NCBI GenBank assembly: GCA_963755155.1
Contig: CAVWIV010000015.1
Span: 248,001-312,000, forward strand
DNA from: PALSA-612 sp963755155
GTDB lineage: Bacteria; Actinomycetota; Thermoleophilia; Gaiellales; Gaiellaceae
Direction of reading: 5' to 3'
DNA: 64,000 nucleotides
Shown: positions 23,956 to 32,534 of the stretch, one piece after another
How positions within the stretch are numbered: the stretch's first letter is position 1
Layout: each line of letters begins with the position of its first letter
Notes under the pieces: generated by a model
The model's database searches: none
Told to the model about the DNA's origin: nothing
Seen by the model: only the letters and a program-made list of their open reading frames with translations
Translations under genes and position numbers: made by a program

Positions 23956-25111
23956 GGCGTACGTCGTCGACGCAGTTCGCAGCGCAATTGGCAAGAAGAA
24001 CGGCACGCTCGCCAGCGTCCGCGCCGACGAGCTCGCGGGTCAGGTGCTGAACGGCCTCGTCGAGCGTGTCGGCATCGACCCGGCCGAGATCGAGGACGTC
24101 CAGATGGGCTGCGTCAGCCAGGTCGGCGAGCAGGCGCTCAACGTCGGGCGCGTCGCCCTGCTCGTGGCGGGCTGGCCGGAGACTGTCTGTGCCGCCACCA
24201 CGGACCGGCAGTGCGGATCGTCGATGCAGACGGCGTTCAGCGCGACCTCGGCGGTGCAGGCCGGACACCTCGACGTCGTCGTTGCGGCAGGCGTCGAGCA
24301 CATGTCCCGCGTCCCCATGGGCTCGAACCTCGGGCCGGACGGCTTCAACTTCTCGGAGAAGCTTCACGAACGCTGGGAGATCGTGCCGCAGGGCATCTCG
24401 GCCGAGGTGCTGGCGGACGAGTGGAACCTGTCACGGGAGGCGCTCGACGCGTACTCGTATGAGTCGCACCGGCGCGCGATCGCCGCCATCGATGAGGGAC
24501 GGTTCGAGAGCGAGATCGTGCCGGTCGAGGTTCAGAATCCGCATGTGGGGACGCTGTTCGCAGTGGACGAGACCCCGCGTCGCGACACGTCACTCGAGAA
24601 GCTCGCGGAGCTCCAGCCCGCCTTCAAGCTCGAAGGCGTCGTGACGGCGGGCAGCTCGAGCCAGATCTGCGACGGCGCCGCCGCGATGCTGATCGTCTCG
24701 GAGGCGGCCGCTACGCGACTCGATGTCGAGCCGCGCGCGCGGTTCGTCGCATTCGGCCTCGCCGGCGTCGATCCATACCGCATGCTTCACGGGAACCCGC
24801 AGGCTTGTGAGCGCGCGCTCGAGAAGGCCGGCCTGAACTGGGACGACATGGCGGTGATCGAGGTCAACGAGGCCTTCGCGTCCGTCGTGCTCCAGTTCCT
24901 CGCCGACACCGGCCTCGAGGAACGCTGGCAGGCGGGCGACGTGAACCCGAACGGCGGCGGCATCTCGCTCGGCCATCCGCTGGGAGCGACCGGCGCGCGG
25001 ATCACCGCGACGCTGCTCGCCGAGCTCGAGCGCCGCGACGCGCGTTACGGCATCGCGACGATGTGCATCGGGCAGGGCCAGGCCATCGCCGGCATCCTCG
25101 AGCGCCTGTAA
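23948..25111 (+). CDS. Acetyl-CoA acetyltransferase (thiolase)
   Basis: 387 residues, typical thiolase length. The acylated cysteine lies in TDRQCGSSMQTA near residue 89. The other catalytic motifs are NEAFASV near 300, GGGISLGHPLGATGAR near 341 and CIGQGQA near 374. It interconverts acyl-CoA plus acetyl-CoA and 3-ketoacyl-CoA, in beta-oxidation or ketone body and butanoate metabolism. No hydratase or hydroxyacyl dehydrogenase genes are adjacent. The ATG overlaps the cyclase fusion gene by 8 bp, so the two are probably co-transcribed. Confidence 0.93.
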   Translation: MPEAYVVDAVRSAIGKKNGTLASVRADELAGQVLNGLVERVGIDPAEIEDVQMGCVSQVGEQALNVGRVALLVAGWPETVCAATTDRQCGSSMQTAFSATSAVQAGHLDVVVAAGVEHMSRVPMGSNLGPDGFNFSEKLHERWEIVPQGISAEVLADEWNLSREALDAYSYESHRRAIAAIDEGRFESEIVPVEVQNPHVGTLFAVDETPRRDTSLEKLAELQPAFKLEGVVTAGSSSQICDGAAAMLIVSEAAATRLDVEPRARFVAFGLAGVDPYRMLHGNPQACERALEKAGLNWDDMAVIEVNEAFASVVLQFLADTGLEERWQAGDVNPNGGGISLGHPLGATGARITATLLAELERRDARYGIATMCIGQGQAIAGILERL

Positions 25112-25167
25112 GAGGCTTCAGTCCGTCCGCGCCGAATCCGATACTCGAGCCGTGGTCCGCTTCCTCC

Positions 25168-26636
25168 TCAGCCTTGTTCGCCCGGTGCCTCGCGGGCGGG
25201 TTGCGGTTCTCCACGGCCCTCGCTGAACAGCGCGTCGAGCCGGTCGACGTCGCTGACGTCGAGCACGAGCTCCACCTCGTCTCCCTCCTCGAGCGCCGTG
25301 CCTCCGCCGATCGGCACGGCCTTGCCGTCCCGGAGTGACGGCGCGCACCCAGGTCCGCTCGCCTAGCGGTAGCTCCCGCAGCGTCCGACCCGTGGCCGAT
25401 GACCCCGAGGCGACGACACGGTGGACGACGCCACCCGGATCCGTTTCCGCCATCGTCACGCCTAGTCGCGGAGCGACGAACGGAACGCTCGTGCCCTGGA
25501 CGAGCACCGAGAAGGCGACGACGACGAAGATGATGTCGTAGACGCGCTCGCCGTCCTCGATCCCCTCGAGCAGCACGAGCGTGCCGAGCAGGATCGGCAC
25601 CGCTCCTCTCAGACCGCCCCACATGATGAAGAGCCGCTCGCCCCAGCGGAACCGCATCGGCAGCGTCAGGAGCACCACGGCTGCCGGGCGCACAATCGCC
25701 GCCAGCACGACTGCCAGCAGCAGCCCATCGAGCCACACCTGGTTGTCGGCGAAATCGGACAGCGAGACGGTGAGGCCGAGCACCACGAACATCGCAATCT
25801 CCGCGAGGTTCGCAAGCGACTTGTGAAATTGCTCGATGGCTCCCTTGTACGGCGCGCGCGCGTCACCGAAAAGCACGCCGGCCACGAAGACGGCGAGAAA
25901 GCCGGAGCCGTGCGCGAGCACGGTCACGCCGTACAGGACCCCGGCGGAGGCGAGCGCGAGGATCGGGTACAGCGTCTCGTTCGGCAAGTCGATACGCCGA
26001 ATCGGCCTCACGTAGCGCGAAGGCTCCCAGGACGCCGAGGGCGAGACCGACGGCCATCTCCGAGACGAACTCGAACGCGACGGTCCCGACCGAGGCGTCG
26101 TCGTTCGTCGCGAACTCGAGGGCGCCGATCATGAGCGCAATGGAGACCGGGTCGTTGAAACCCGACTCTCCGAGGAGGGTCGTGCCCGTGCGTCCTCCGA
26201 TCTCCTTGCGCCCGAGCACCGAGAACATGACTGCCGGATCGGTGGGACAGAGCGCAGCGCCGAGGATCGCCGCCAGCGTCCAGCTGAAGTCAAGCGCGTA
26301 GTGCGCGAACACGGCGATGAGCGCCGCGGTGCCGAACGTCCCGAAGAGGCCGAGGACAGTGATCTCGGGCCAGGCGCGCCGAAAACGGCGCCAGCCGACA
26401 TCCATCCCGCCCTCGAACAGGATGATGATGAGAGCCACGGTCCCGATCCGTGTCGCCGTTTCGATCGACACGACTTCCAGGCGGGGAAAGACGTCGCTGG
26501 CGACCGCGGCGACGATGAGGAAGATCGCCGGCCCCGGAATCGGAAACCACGTGCCGATCTTGCTGGTGGCCACGGCCACGAACAGGCCTGCGGCCACTAT
26601 CAGCACGATGGAGGAGAAGTCGACGATCTCGGACAC
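25168..26636 (-). CDS. CPA1-family cation/proton antiporter with TrkA-C-like domain, frameshifted
   Basis: About 490 residues after repair of two breaks. A dozen membrane segments contain the ion-binding GESGFNDPVSIAL and LCPTDPAVMFSVLG motifs of NhaP2/CvrA K+/H+ antiporters. A cytoplasmic TrkA-C-like domain ends the protein (RTLRELPLGERTWVRAV, then VPIGGGTALEEGDEVELVL). The frame changes near 26010 (ALRE joins RPIRRIDLPNET) and near 25338. The repaired stop is at 25168-25170. It should exchange K+ or Na+ for protons, with the C-terminal domain as a nucleotide or ion sensor. The GTG start shares a bidirectional promoter with the next gene. Confidence 0.82.
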
Positions 26637-26645
26637 GGTCGCGGG

Positions 26646-26652
26646 TAGTCTC
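26646..26652. promoter_or_regulatory. Bidirectional -10 element (TAGTCTC)
   Basis: Read forward, TAGTCT (26646-26651) is ten bases before the ATG at 26662. Read in reverse, GAGACT (26652-26647) is ten bases before the GTG at 26636. The two hexamers share five base pairs and the gap is exactly symmetric, as expected for a promoter that fires in both directions. Confidence 0.5.
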
Positions 26653-26661
26653 GCACCCGGT

Positions 26662-27709
26662 ATGTCGACGTACGACGCGATAGCAGGCCTGCCGCTGGAA
26701 GTGGAGGGCTACGAGCTGGAGGCCTTCGAGCGGCCGGTCTCGAGCGGCTTCGTGCGGCACACGACCGTCGTCAGGCTGCGCGGCGGCGGGGAGGAGGGCC
26801 GCGGCGAGGACGTCACGTACGAGGCCGATGAGCACGAGAGGCTGCGGAGCGGCGCCACCCACGATCTGAACGGCGCGTCGACGTTCGACGGCTTCTCAGA
26901 GCTCGTCGGCTCGCTGGATCTCTTTCCCGACGGGGCGCCGGAGGTTCCCGCGAGACGGAACTACCGGCGGTGGGCGTTCGAGAGCGCGGCGCTCGATCTG
27001 TCTCTCCGGCAGGCAGGAAAGACGCTCGCCGAGGCTCTCGGCCGGACGCCCGAGCCCGTGCGCTTCGTCGTCTCGAGGCGCCTGCCCAAGCCTCCCTCCG
27101 TCGCGCCGCTGCGGACGATCCTCGACGTCCACCCGGCGACCCGCTTCAAGCTCGACCCGACGAGCGAATGGACGGAGGAGATCGTCGCCGAGCTGGCGCG
27201 AGCTCGGTGCGGTCGAGGTGCTCGACCTCAAAGGGGCGTACCGCGGAACTGCCGTCGACCAGCCGCCGGACCCGCGGCTCTACCGGCTCGTCGCCGAGGC
27301 GTTCCCACAGGCGGTGCTCGAAGATCCCGATCTCGTCGACCCGGGGACCGCCGAGGCGCTGGAGCCTCATCACGAACGCGTCAGCTGGGACGCGGTCATC
27401 CATTCGGTGGCGGAGATCGAAGGGCTTCCGTTCGCTCCGCGCTGGCTCAACATCAAGCCGTCGAGGTTCGGCAGCTGCTCCGCGCTCTTCGACACGTACG
27501 ACTATTGCGACGCCCACGGCATCACGATGTACGGCGGAGGCCAGTTCGAGCTCTCGGTGGGACGAGGACAGATCCAGACGCTCGCATCGCTGTTCCACGC
27601 GAACGGGCCGAACGACGTCGCGCCGCTCGGCTACGACGGCGAGGCCGTGGAGCCGGGTACTCCCGCGAGCCCGCTGCCGCCGAATGGCTCAACCATGGGC
27701 TTTCGGTAG
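26662..27709 (+). CDS. Enolase-superfamily protein, frameshifted
   Basis: About 348 residues after one repair. The N-terminal cap (VEGYELEAFERPVSSGFVRH) and barrel segments VLDLKGAYRG, AVLEDPDLVD, LNIKPSRFGSCSALFDTYDYC and GITMYGGGQFELSVGRGQIQ follow the pattern of mandelate racemase/o-succinylbenzoate synthase-like enzymes. The metal acids are only partly visible and I cannot name the substrate. The frame changes near 27200, where EEIVAELA joins ELGAVEVLDLKG. The ATG at 26662 is preceded by a -10 ten bases upstream. No menaquinone genes are adjacent. Confidence 0.7.
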
Positions 27710-27750
27710 GTGCACGACGTTGCACGCAGGCCCGAACTCGGCGTACCGTG

Positions 27751-27756
27751 TAGACC
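27751..27756 (+). promoter_or_regulatory. Candidate -10 element (TAGACC)
   Basis: TAGACC, with an upstream TG two bases before it, ends seven bases before the ATG at 27764. It is the leaderless layout seen at other genes in this window, though weaker than TAGACT. Confidence 0.35.
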
Positions 27757-27763
27757 GCTCCGG

Positions 27764-28942
27764 ATGTACGTTCATCGCAGAGTCGACCCAAGCGAGCGGT
27801 TCCGCGAGCGGCGCCAACGTGCGCGCAGGCGCAAGAGGCTCCGCCGCGCCGGTCTCGCGGCCGCAATGCTCGGGCTCGCCGCCGGCGTGGTGCTCGGCGC
27901 GTCGTTCTTCACGCGCGACGGGGCGGCCGAGGCCCCGGTCGCCGCGAAGCAGACGACCGCGGTCACGAAGGCGAGGCCTCGCGTCCCGAGCGAGATCCGC
28001 GGCGTGCACCTGACGATGGGCCTCGCGTCGATCGAGGGCAAGCTCGGCGAGTACCTGGCGCTCCGGGCATACGGCCTCAACACGCTCGAGCTCGACGTCA
28101 AGGACGAGAACGGCTCGGTCGGCTTCTCGTCGAGGGACCTGCCGCAGCTCGCCGACGACGTCGGCGCCGCGAGCCTCCACTACGACGGGCGCGCGGCGGC
28201 GACCGCCGCCGAGAAGGCGGGCGTCTATCTCATCGGCCGCGTCGTCGCCTTCGCCGACCCGACACTCGCGCCGGCACGGTCGGAGCTCGCGTTGCAGTGG
28301 CCCGACGGCACGGTCTGGCACGACCCGGCGGGGCTCGCCTGGCTCAACCCGTACGACAAGCGGGCCTGGAAGTACGTCGTCGATGTCGCGGCTGCCGCGG
28401 CGAAGGCCGGCTTCGACGAGATCCAGTTCGACTACGTCCGCTTCCCGAGCGACGGTGAGATCGACTCGATCGTGTACCCGATGAGCCGCAAGGAGTCGAA
28501 GACAAGAACGATCGACCGCTTCCTTGCGTACGCGAGCAAGCGACTCCGGCCGCTCGGCGTACGCGTGTCCGCCGATCTCTTCGGCTTGGCGGCCACGCGC
28601 GATCTCGGCGTCGGCCAGTCGCCGAAGATGCTCAGCCGGCACCTCGACGCGATCTACCCGATGGTCTACCCGTCGCACTACGTGCCGGGCGAGTACCACC
28701 TCACCGATCCGGAGGCATTCCCCGGCCGGACGGTTGAGGAGTCGCTTCGCGACTACCAGAAGGCCGTGCGCGGCACGAAGGTGCGGATCGTGCCGTGGCT
28801 CCAGGACTTCTCGCTCAGCCGCCAGTACGGGCTGGCGGAGGTGACCGACCAGGTGCAGGCCGCGCGGCGCGTGAAGGCAGGCGGCTACATGCTCTGGAAC
28901 CCGCTCGGCGTCTATACGCAAGAGGCGCTTTCGGCTCGCTGA
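27764..28942 (+). CDS. DUF4015-type putative glycoside hydrolase, membrane-anchored
   Basis: 392 residues. A basic N-terminus and one membrane helix (about residues 28-48, AGLAAAMLGLAAGVVLGASFF) anchor a large outer domain. RGVHLTMGLAS, LNTLELDVKDENGSVGF, GFDEIQFDYVRFPSDGE, RVSADLFGLAA and IYPMVYPSHYVPGEYH are hallmark motifs of the DUF4015 TIM-barrel glycoside hydrolases. The acidic residues in FDYVRFPSDGE are likely catalytic. The target polysaccharide is unknown. The gene lies between the enolase-like gene and a secreted protein gene, with its own weak -10. Confidence 0.85.
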   Translation: MYVHRRVDPSERFRERRQRARRRKRLRRAGLAAAMLGLAAGVVLGASFFTRDGAAEAPVAAKQTTAVTKARPRVPSEIRGVHLTMGLASIEGKLGEYLALRAYGLNTLELDVKDENGSVGFSSRDLPQLADDVGAASLHYDGRAAATAAEKAGVYLIGRVVAFADPTLAPARSELALQWPDGTVWHDPAGLAWLNPYDKRAWKYVVDVAAAAAKAGFDEIQFDYVRFPSDGEIDSIVYPMSRKESKTRTIDRFLAYASKRLRPLGVRVSADLFGLAATRDLGVGQSPKMLSRHLDAIYPMVYPSHYVPGEYHLTDPEAFPGRTVEESLRDYQKAVRGTKVRIVPWLQDFSLSRQYGLAEVTDQVQAARRVKAGGYMLWNPLGVYTQEALSAR

Positions 28943-29010
28943 GCGGTTCTTCACCCTTTCCTTACACCCAGATGAACCACGGCTCACTCCGCGGGGCCAT
29001 ACTTCCGGCG

Positions 29011-29505
29011 ATGCGGAAGATCGCTGCCGCCTGCTTGCCGCTGCTCGCGCTCGTGCTCCTTGCCGGGTCGTCCCAGGCTGGGTCGGTAGCGCAGGACGAC
29101 GGCTGCCTCGTGGTCAACGCCGGGCGCGGCATCGTCTCGTTCAACGCGAAGGGTTTCCTCCTCGGCCGCTTCGACCAGGGCCAGGTCGACATCGAGGATC
29201 CCCTGCAGGGTGATGGCAACGTGCGCGTCTTCGGCTTCCAGAAAAAGCGCCTGCTGACCGAGACGAAGACGCGGTACATCGGCTCGCTCGTGAGGTTCCG
29301 GGCGAGTGGCCTCTTCAAGGTCCGTGTCGAGGCGGTGGGCATGGAGCTCAGCCTCGCCGGCAAGGGCACGGCGACGCTCACGTCGGACGGGTTCTTCGAC
29401 GCCGGCGAGTACTCGACCGACGGCCAGAGCTTCTGCGAGAGCCGGTTCCAGCCGATGCCGGACCTGCCGCGCAAGCTCGTCATCGCCGATCAGACGACCG
29501 GCTAG
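29011..29505 (+). CDS. Secreted protein of unknown function
   Basis: 164 residues with a signal peptide (MRKIAAACLPLLALVLLAGSSQAGS, cleavage after about residue 23). The mature part is beta-rich with repeated FxG and VRV patterns (GIVSFNAKGFLLGRFDQGQ, FRASGLFKVRVEAVG) and two cysteines. No family is recognised. The ATG at 29011 starts the signal peptide directly. An in-frame ATG at 28972 would add 13 residues and is less likely. It is followed by a two-component system 16 bp downstream, to which it may be linked. Confidence 0.65.
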   Translation: MRKIAAACLPLLALVLLAGSSQAGSVAQDDGCLVVNAGRGIVSFNAKGFLLGRFDQGQVDIEDPLQGDGNVRVFGFQKKRLLTETKTRYIGSLVRFRASGLFKVRVEAVGMELSLAGKGTATLTSDGFFDAGEYSTDGQSFCESRFQPMPDLPRKLVIADQTTG

Positions 29506-29521
29506 GCATCATCCTCAGACG

Positions 29522-30229
29522 ATGGCGGCGAACACCGCATCGATCCTGGTTGTCGAGGACGAGAGCTCCATCGCGTCCTTCGTCGCGCTGTACCTGAAGA
29601 ACGCGGGCTATTCGGTGAGCACCGCCGCCACCGGCGGCGAGGCGCTCGAGGCGATGGGGGCCGATGCCCCGGCGCTGATCGTGCTCGATCTCATGCTCCC
29701 GGACATCGACGGCATCGAGGTGTGCAGGCGCATTCGCTCGACGTCGGACGTGCCCATCCTCATGCTCACCGCGCGCGACGAGGACGTCGACAAGATCATC
29801 GGGCTCGAGGTCGGCGCGGACGACTACATGACGAAGCCCTTCAACCCGCGCGAGCTCGTCGCACGCGTGAAGTCGATCCTCCGGCGCGTGACGCCTGAGC
29901 GCCGCCTGCCGGAGAGCGCAGTCCTCCGGCACGGCGACCTCACCATCGACGCCGGCCGGCGGGAGGTGCATGTCGGCGAAGAGGAGATCCAGCTCGCGCC
30001 GAAGGAGTTCGACCTCCTCTGGGAGCTACTCGACCACCGCGGTCTCGTGCTGACCCGGGACCAGCTGCTCGAGCGCGTCTGGGGCTACACGTTCGCCGGC
30101 GACACGCGCACCGTGGACGTTCACGTGCGCCAGATCCGCCGCAAGCTCGACGAGGCATCGCCGATCGTGACCGTGTGGGGCGTCGGCTACAAGGTTTCGC
30201 CCGCGAAGGACGCTGCAGCAACCGGCTAA
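29522..30229 (+). CDS. OmpR/PhoB-family response regulator
   Basis: 235 residues. The receiver domain (about 1-120) is complete: acidic pair VVEDE, phosphoacceptor aspartate in IVLDLMLP near residue 58, conserved Thr in LMLTARD and Lys in MTKPFNP. A winged-helix DNA-binding domain follows (about 135-230, LAPKEFDLLWELLDHRG, RTVDVHVRQIRRKLD). It is phosphorylated by the histidine kinase encoded 3 bp downstream and should control transcription. The signal and targets are unknown. The preceding secreted protein gene is a candidate target or sensor partner by position. Confidence 0.93.
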   Translation: MAANTASILVVEDESSIASFVALYLKNAGYSVSTAATGGEALEAMGADAPALIVLDLMLPDIDGIEVCRRIRSTSDVPILMLTARDEDVDKIIGLEVGADDYMTKPFNPRELVARVKSILRRVTPERRLPESAVLRHGDLTIDAGRREVHVGEEEIQLAPKEFDLLWELLDHRGLVLTRDQLLERVWGYTFAGDTRTVDVHVRQIRRKLDEASPIVTVWGVGYKVSPAKDAAATG

Positions 30230-30232
30230 CCC

Positions 30233-31624
30233 GTGTTCCAGTCACTCCGCTTCCGGCTGCCGGCCCTCTTCCTCGCAGGCGTGCTGCTGGCGGGCATCGT
30301 CTCCGCGGCCATCGCGTTCCGGCTGCTGCAGAGCTACTCGGAGGACCGATCGCTCTCCGAGCTGCGCCGAGAGGCGGGCGGCCTCACGAGCCTCTACGCC
30401 CAGCAGGCCATCAAGTCGTCGGACGAAGGCGGCTTCGCGCCGGCGTTCGTCGGCGCGGAGCTCGAGAACGCAACGGGCGACCGCATCTACTACGCGGGAC
30501 TGCCGTTGTTCCCCGGCGAGACGGCCGGGCTCCGCAGGCTGCCGAGCGGCTTGATCGACTGGCCGGCGATCCGCGCCGGTCAGTCCGTGACGTTCGAGTT
30601 CACGCCGCCGGAGGAGGACCGGCCGTACATCGCCGTCGGCTCGCCCCTCGCGCTCGAGGGCACGACGTTCGGCGCGCTCGTCGTCGCGAAGCCGAAGACG
30701 GTGCTTCGCGACACGTGGCTGACGCTCATGAAGTTCTTCGCCGTCTCGCTCCTGGGAGGCCTCGTCGTCGCTGCGGGCGTCGGGGTGTTTGCGTCGCGCC
30801 GGATCGTTCGGCCCGTGCTCACGCTCTCGCGCGCCGCCGACGAGATCGCCGAGGGCCGCTACGACGTCGCCGTCCCGCAGCTGAAGGGCGGTGACGAGAT
30901 CTCGCACCTCGCCCAGCGGTTCAGCGACATGGCGGCACGGCTGGCGGAGGCGGAGGAGCTCGAGCGGAACTTCCTGATGTCCGTCTCGCACGAGCTGCGG
31001 ACGCCGCTCACCGCCATCCGCGGCCATCTCGAGGCGGTGCGCGAGGGAGTCGTGCACGAGCCGGAGGCACAGGCCGAGTCCCTGGACGTCATCGCTGCGG
31101 AGACGGATCGCCTCGAGCGGCTCGTCGGCGACGTGCTCGATCTCGCGAAGCTCGATGCGCGACGGTTCACGGTGCTGCGAGAGGAGGTCGACATGGGGCG
31201 GCTGCTCGACCAGGCGTACGCATCGTTCGGGGAGGAGGCGAGACGGCGCGGGATCGAATACCGGTACGCGGCAAACGAGAGGCCCGTCATCACGACCGAC
31301 GGCGACCGCGTCCTCCAGATCATCTCCAACCTGCTCGCGAACGCCTTCCGCTGGACGCCCGACGGCGGGACGATCGAGCTGGCCCTCGACGCCGCGAACG
31401 GCGACGTCTCGGTCGCTGTCGCCGACTCGGGCCCGGGCATCAAGCGGGACGAGCAGGAGCGCATCTTCCGGCCGTTCTGGTCCCAGGACGGAGGCGGCAC
31501 GGGTCTCGGCCTGACGATCGCGCGGGAGCTCGCGATGGCGCTCGGCGGGCGGATCGAGCTCGCGAGCGAGGCCGGCGAGGGGAGCCGCTTCGCCCTCGTG
31601 CTGCCGGCGACCCTGGCTTCTTAG
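30233..31624 (+). CDS. HAMP-domain sensor histidine kinase
   Basis: 463 residues. Two membrane helices (about 10-30 and 165-190) enclose an extracellular sensor of some 130 residues. A HAMP domain (RIVRPVLTLSRAADEIAEG) leads to HisKA with the phosphorylated histidine in VSHELRTPLTAI near residue 253. The ATP-binding domain has NLLANAFRW, DSGPGI and GGGTGLGL. It is the cognate kinase of the response regulator 3 bp upstream. GTG start. Its stop overlaps the stop of the next, convergent gene. Confidence 0.93.
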   Translation: MFQSLRFRLPALFLAGVLLAGIVSAAIAFRLLQSYSEDRSLSELRREAGGLTSLYAQQAIKSSDEGGFAPAFVGAELENATGDRIYYAGLPLFPGETAGLRRLPSGLIDWPAIRAGQSVTFEFTPPEEDRPYIAVGSPLALEGTTFGALVVAKPKTVLRDTWLTLMKFFAVSLLGGLVVAAGVGVFASRRIVRPVLTLSRAADEIAEGRYDVAVPQLKGGDEISHLAQRFSDMAARLAEAEELERNFLMSVSHELRTPLTAIRGHLEAVREGVVHEPEAQAESLDVIAAETDRLERLVGDVLDLAKLDARRFTVLREEVDMGRLLDQAYASFGEEARRRGIEYRYAANERPVITTDGDRVLQIISNLLANAFRWTPDGGTIELALDAANGDVSVAVADSGPGIKRDEQERIFRPFWSQDGGGTGLGLTIARELAMALGGRIELASEAGEGSRFALVLPATLAS

Positions 31625-32058
31625 GTCTGAGCGTCGGCTCGGCGGTCGCCGAGGCGGTGCACCGTCGCGGGCGCCGAGCCGATCGCCTGCTCGATCCGCG
31701 CTAGCCGTTCGTCGACCGACTGCCAGCCGGCGCCGATGAGGTCCACGAGCAGGCCGAGGTCGTCCACGCGAGCATGCCGCTCGGCGGCGAGGTCGGTCTC
31801 GAGACGCTCGAGCCGGCGCAGCAACTGGACCGCTAGCCCGCGCACCTCAGCGACCTGCCGGCCCATCGGCGCGGCCTCGCGTCGGACGCCGTCGCGAACC
31901 GCGTCGACGATCTGCGTCGGCAGGGCTGCGGCGAGCCCGTCGGCGGCCGAGGACAGCTCGACGAGCTGAAGATGCGTCCGTTCGAGGACGGCGCTCACGT
32001 CGGCCGGGTCAGGACGTTCCGCCGCTGCTCGGGCGAGTCGCTCCCGCGCGCGCTCCAT
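31621..32058 (-). CDS. Coiled-coil protein of unknown function
   Basis: 145 residues, alanine- and arginine-rich, largely helical with heptad-like repeats (QVAEVRGLAVQLLRRLERLETDLAAERHARVDDLGLLVDLI). No membrane segment, signal peptide or known motif. The ATG at 32058 is preferred because AAGGA lies seven bases upstream. In-frame starts at 32073 and 32136 also exist. It converges on the histidine kinase gene with overlapping stops and diverges from yajC. Function unknown. Confidence 0.55.
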   Translation of the reverse strand: MERARERLARAAAERPDPADVSAVLERTHLQLVELSSAADGLAAALPTQIVDAVRDGVRREAAPMGRQVAEVRGLAVQLLRRLERLETDLAAERHARVDDLGLLVDLIGAGWQSVDERLARIEQAIGSAPATVHRLGDRRADAQT

Positions 32059-32182
32059 CGCGTTTCCTTGCATGACGGGTGACGATAACGGTGTGCTCGG
32101 ACGGCTCCTCTGCGACCGCCCACGCGCTGCTGGCACACTTCAGGGCTGGCCCAATTCAGGGCCGCGCCCACAAGGAGCCTTC

Positions 32183-32521
32183 GTGTCGATCTTGCCCATT
32201 CTCCTCCTGCTGTTCGCCCTCATGTGGTTTCTCGTCATCCGCCCCCAGCGGAAGCGTGCGCAGGAGCAGCAGCGCGTCATGGACAATCTCTCGCCGGGCG
32301 ATGAAGTCCTCACCGCCGGAGGCCTCTACGGCACCGTCCAGTCGCTTGTGGGCGACGACGAGGTCCGCGTCGAGATCGCGCCGGACGTCTACGTGCGCGT
32401 CGCGCGGCGTGCGATCGCAGCTGTAATCGCGGACGAGGACGACGAGCTCGGCGAGCTCGAGCGAGCCCAGCAGCAGGCGCAGGAAGAGGTGCTCGCGGCG
32501 CGCGACGCCGGCGAGCGGTAG
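32183..32521 (+). CDS. yajC: YajC preprotein translocase subunit
   Basis: 112 residues. A single membrane helix (PILLLLFALMWFLVIRPQRK) followed by the YajC domain (VMDNLSPGDEVLTAGGLYGTVQSL) and an acidic helical tail. YajC associates with SecD and SecF at the Sec translocon. The GTG at 32183 follows a clear AAGGAG site. An earlier in-frame ATG lacks support. secDF begins 13 bp downstream, giving the standard yajC-secD-secF operon order. Confidence 0.93.
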   Translation: MSILPILLLLFALMWFLVIRPQRKRAQEQQRVMDNLSPGDEVLTAGGLYGTVQSLVGDDEVRVEIAPDVYVRVARRAIAAVIADEDDELGELERAQQQAQEEVLAARDAGER

Positions 32522-32534
32522 TCCGCCACACCCG

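Noticed and set aside
26317..26661. Upstream extension of the enolase-like gene to 26317
   Set aside because: That segment is antisense to the antiporter's first third, and the promoter and family start favour ATG 26662.
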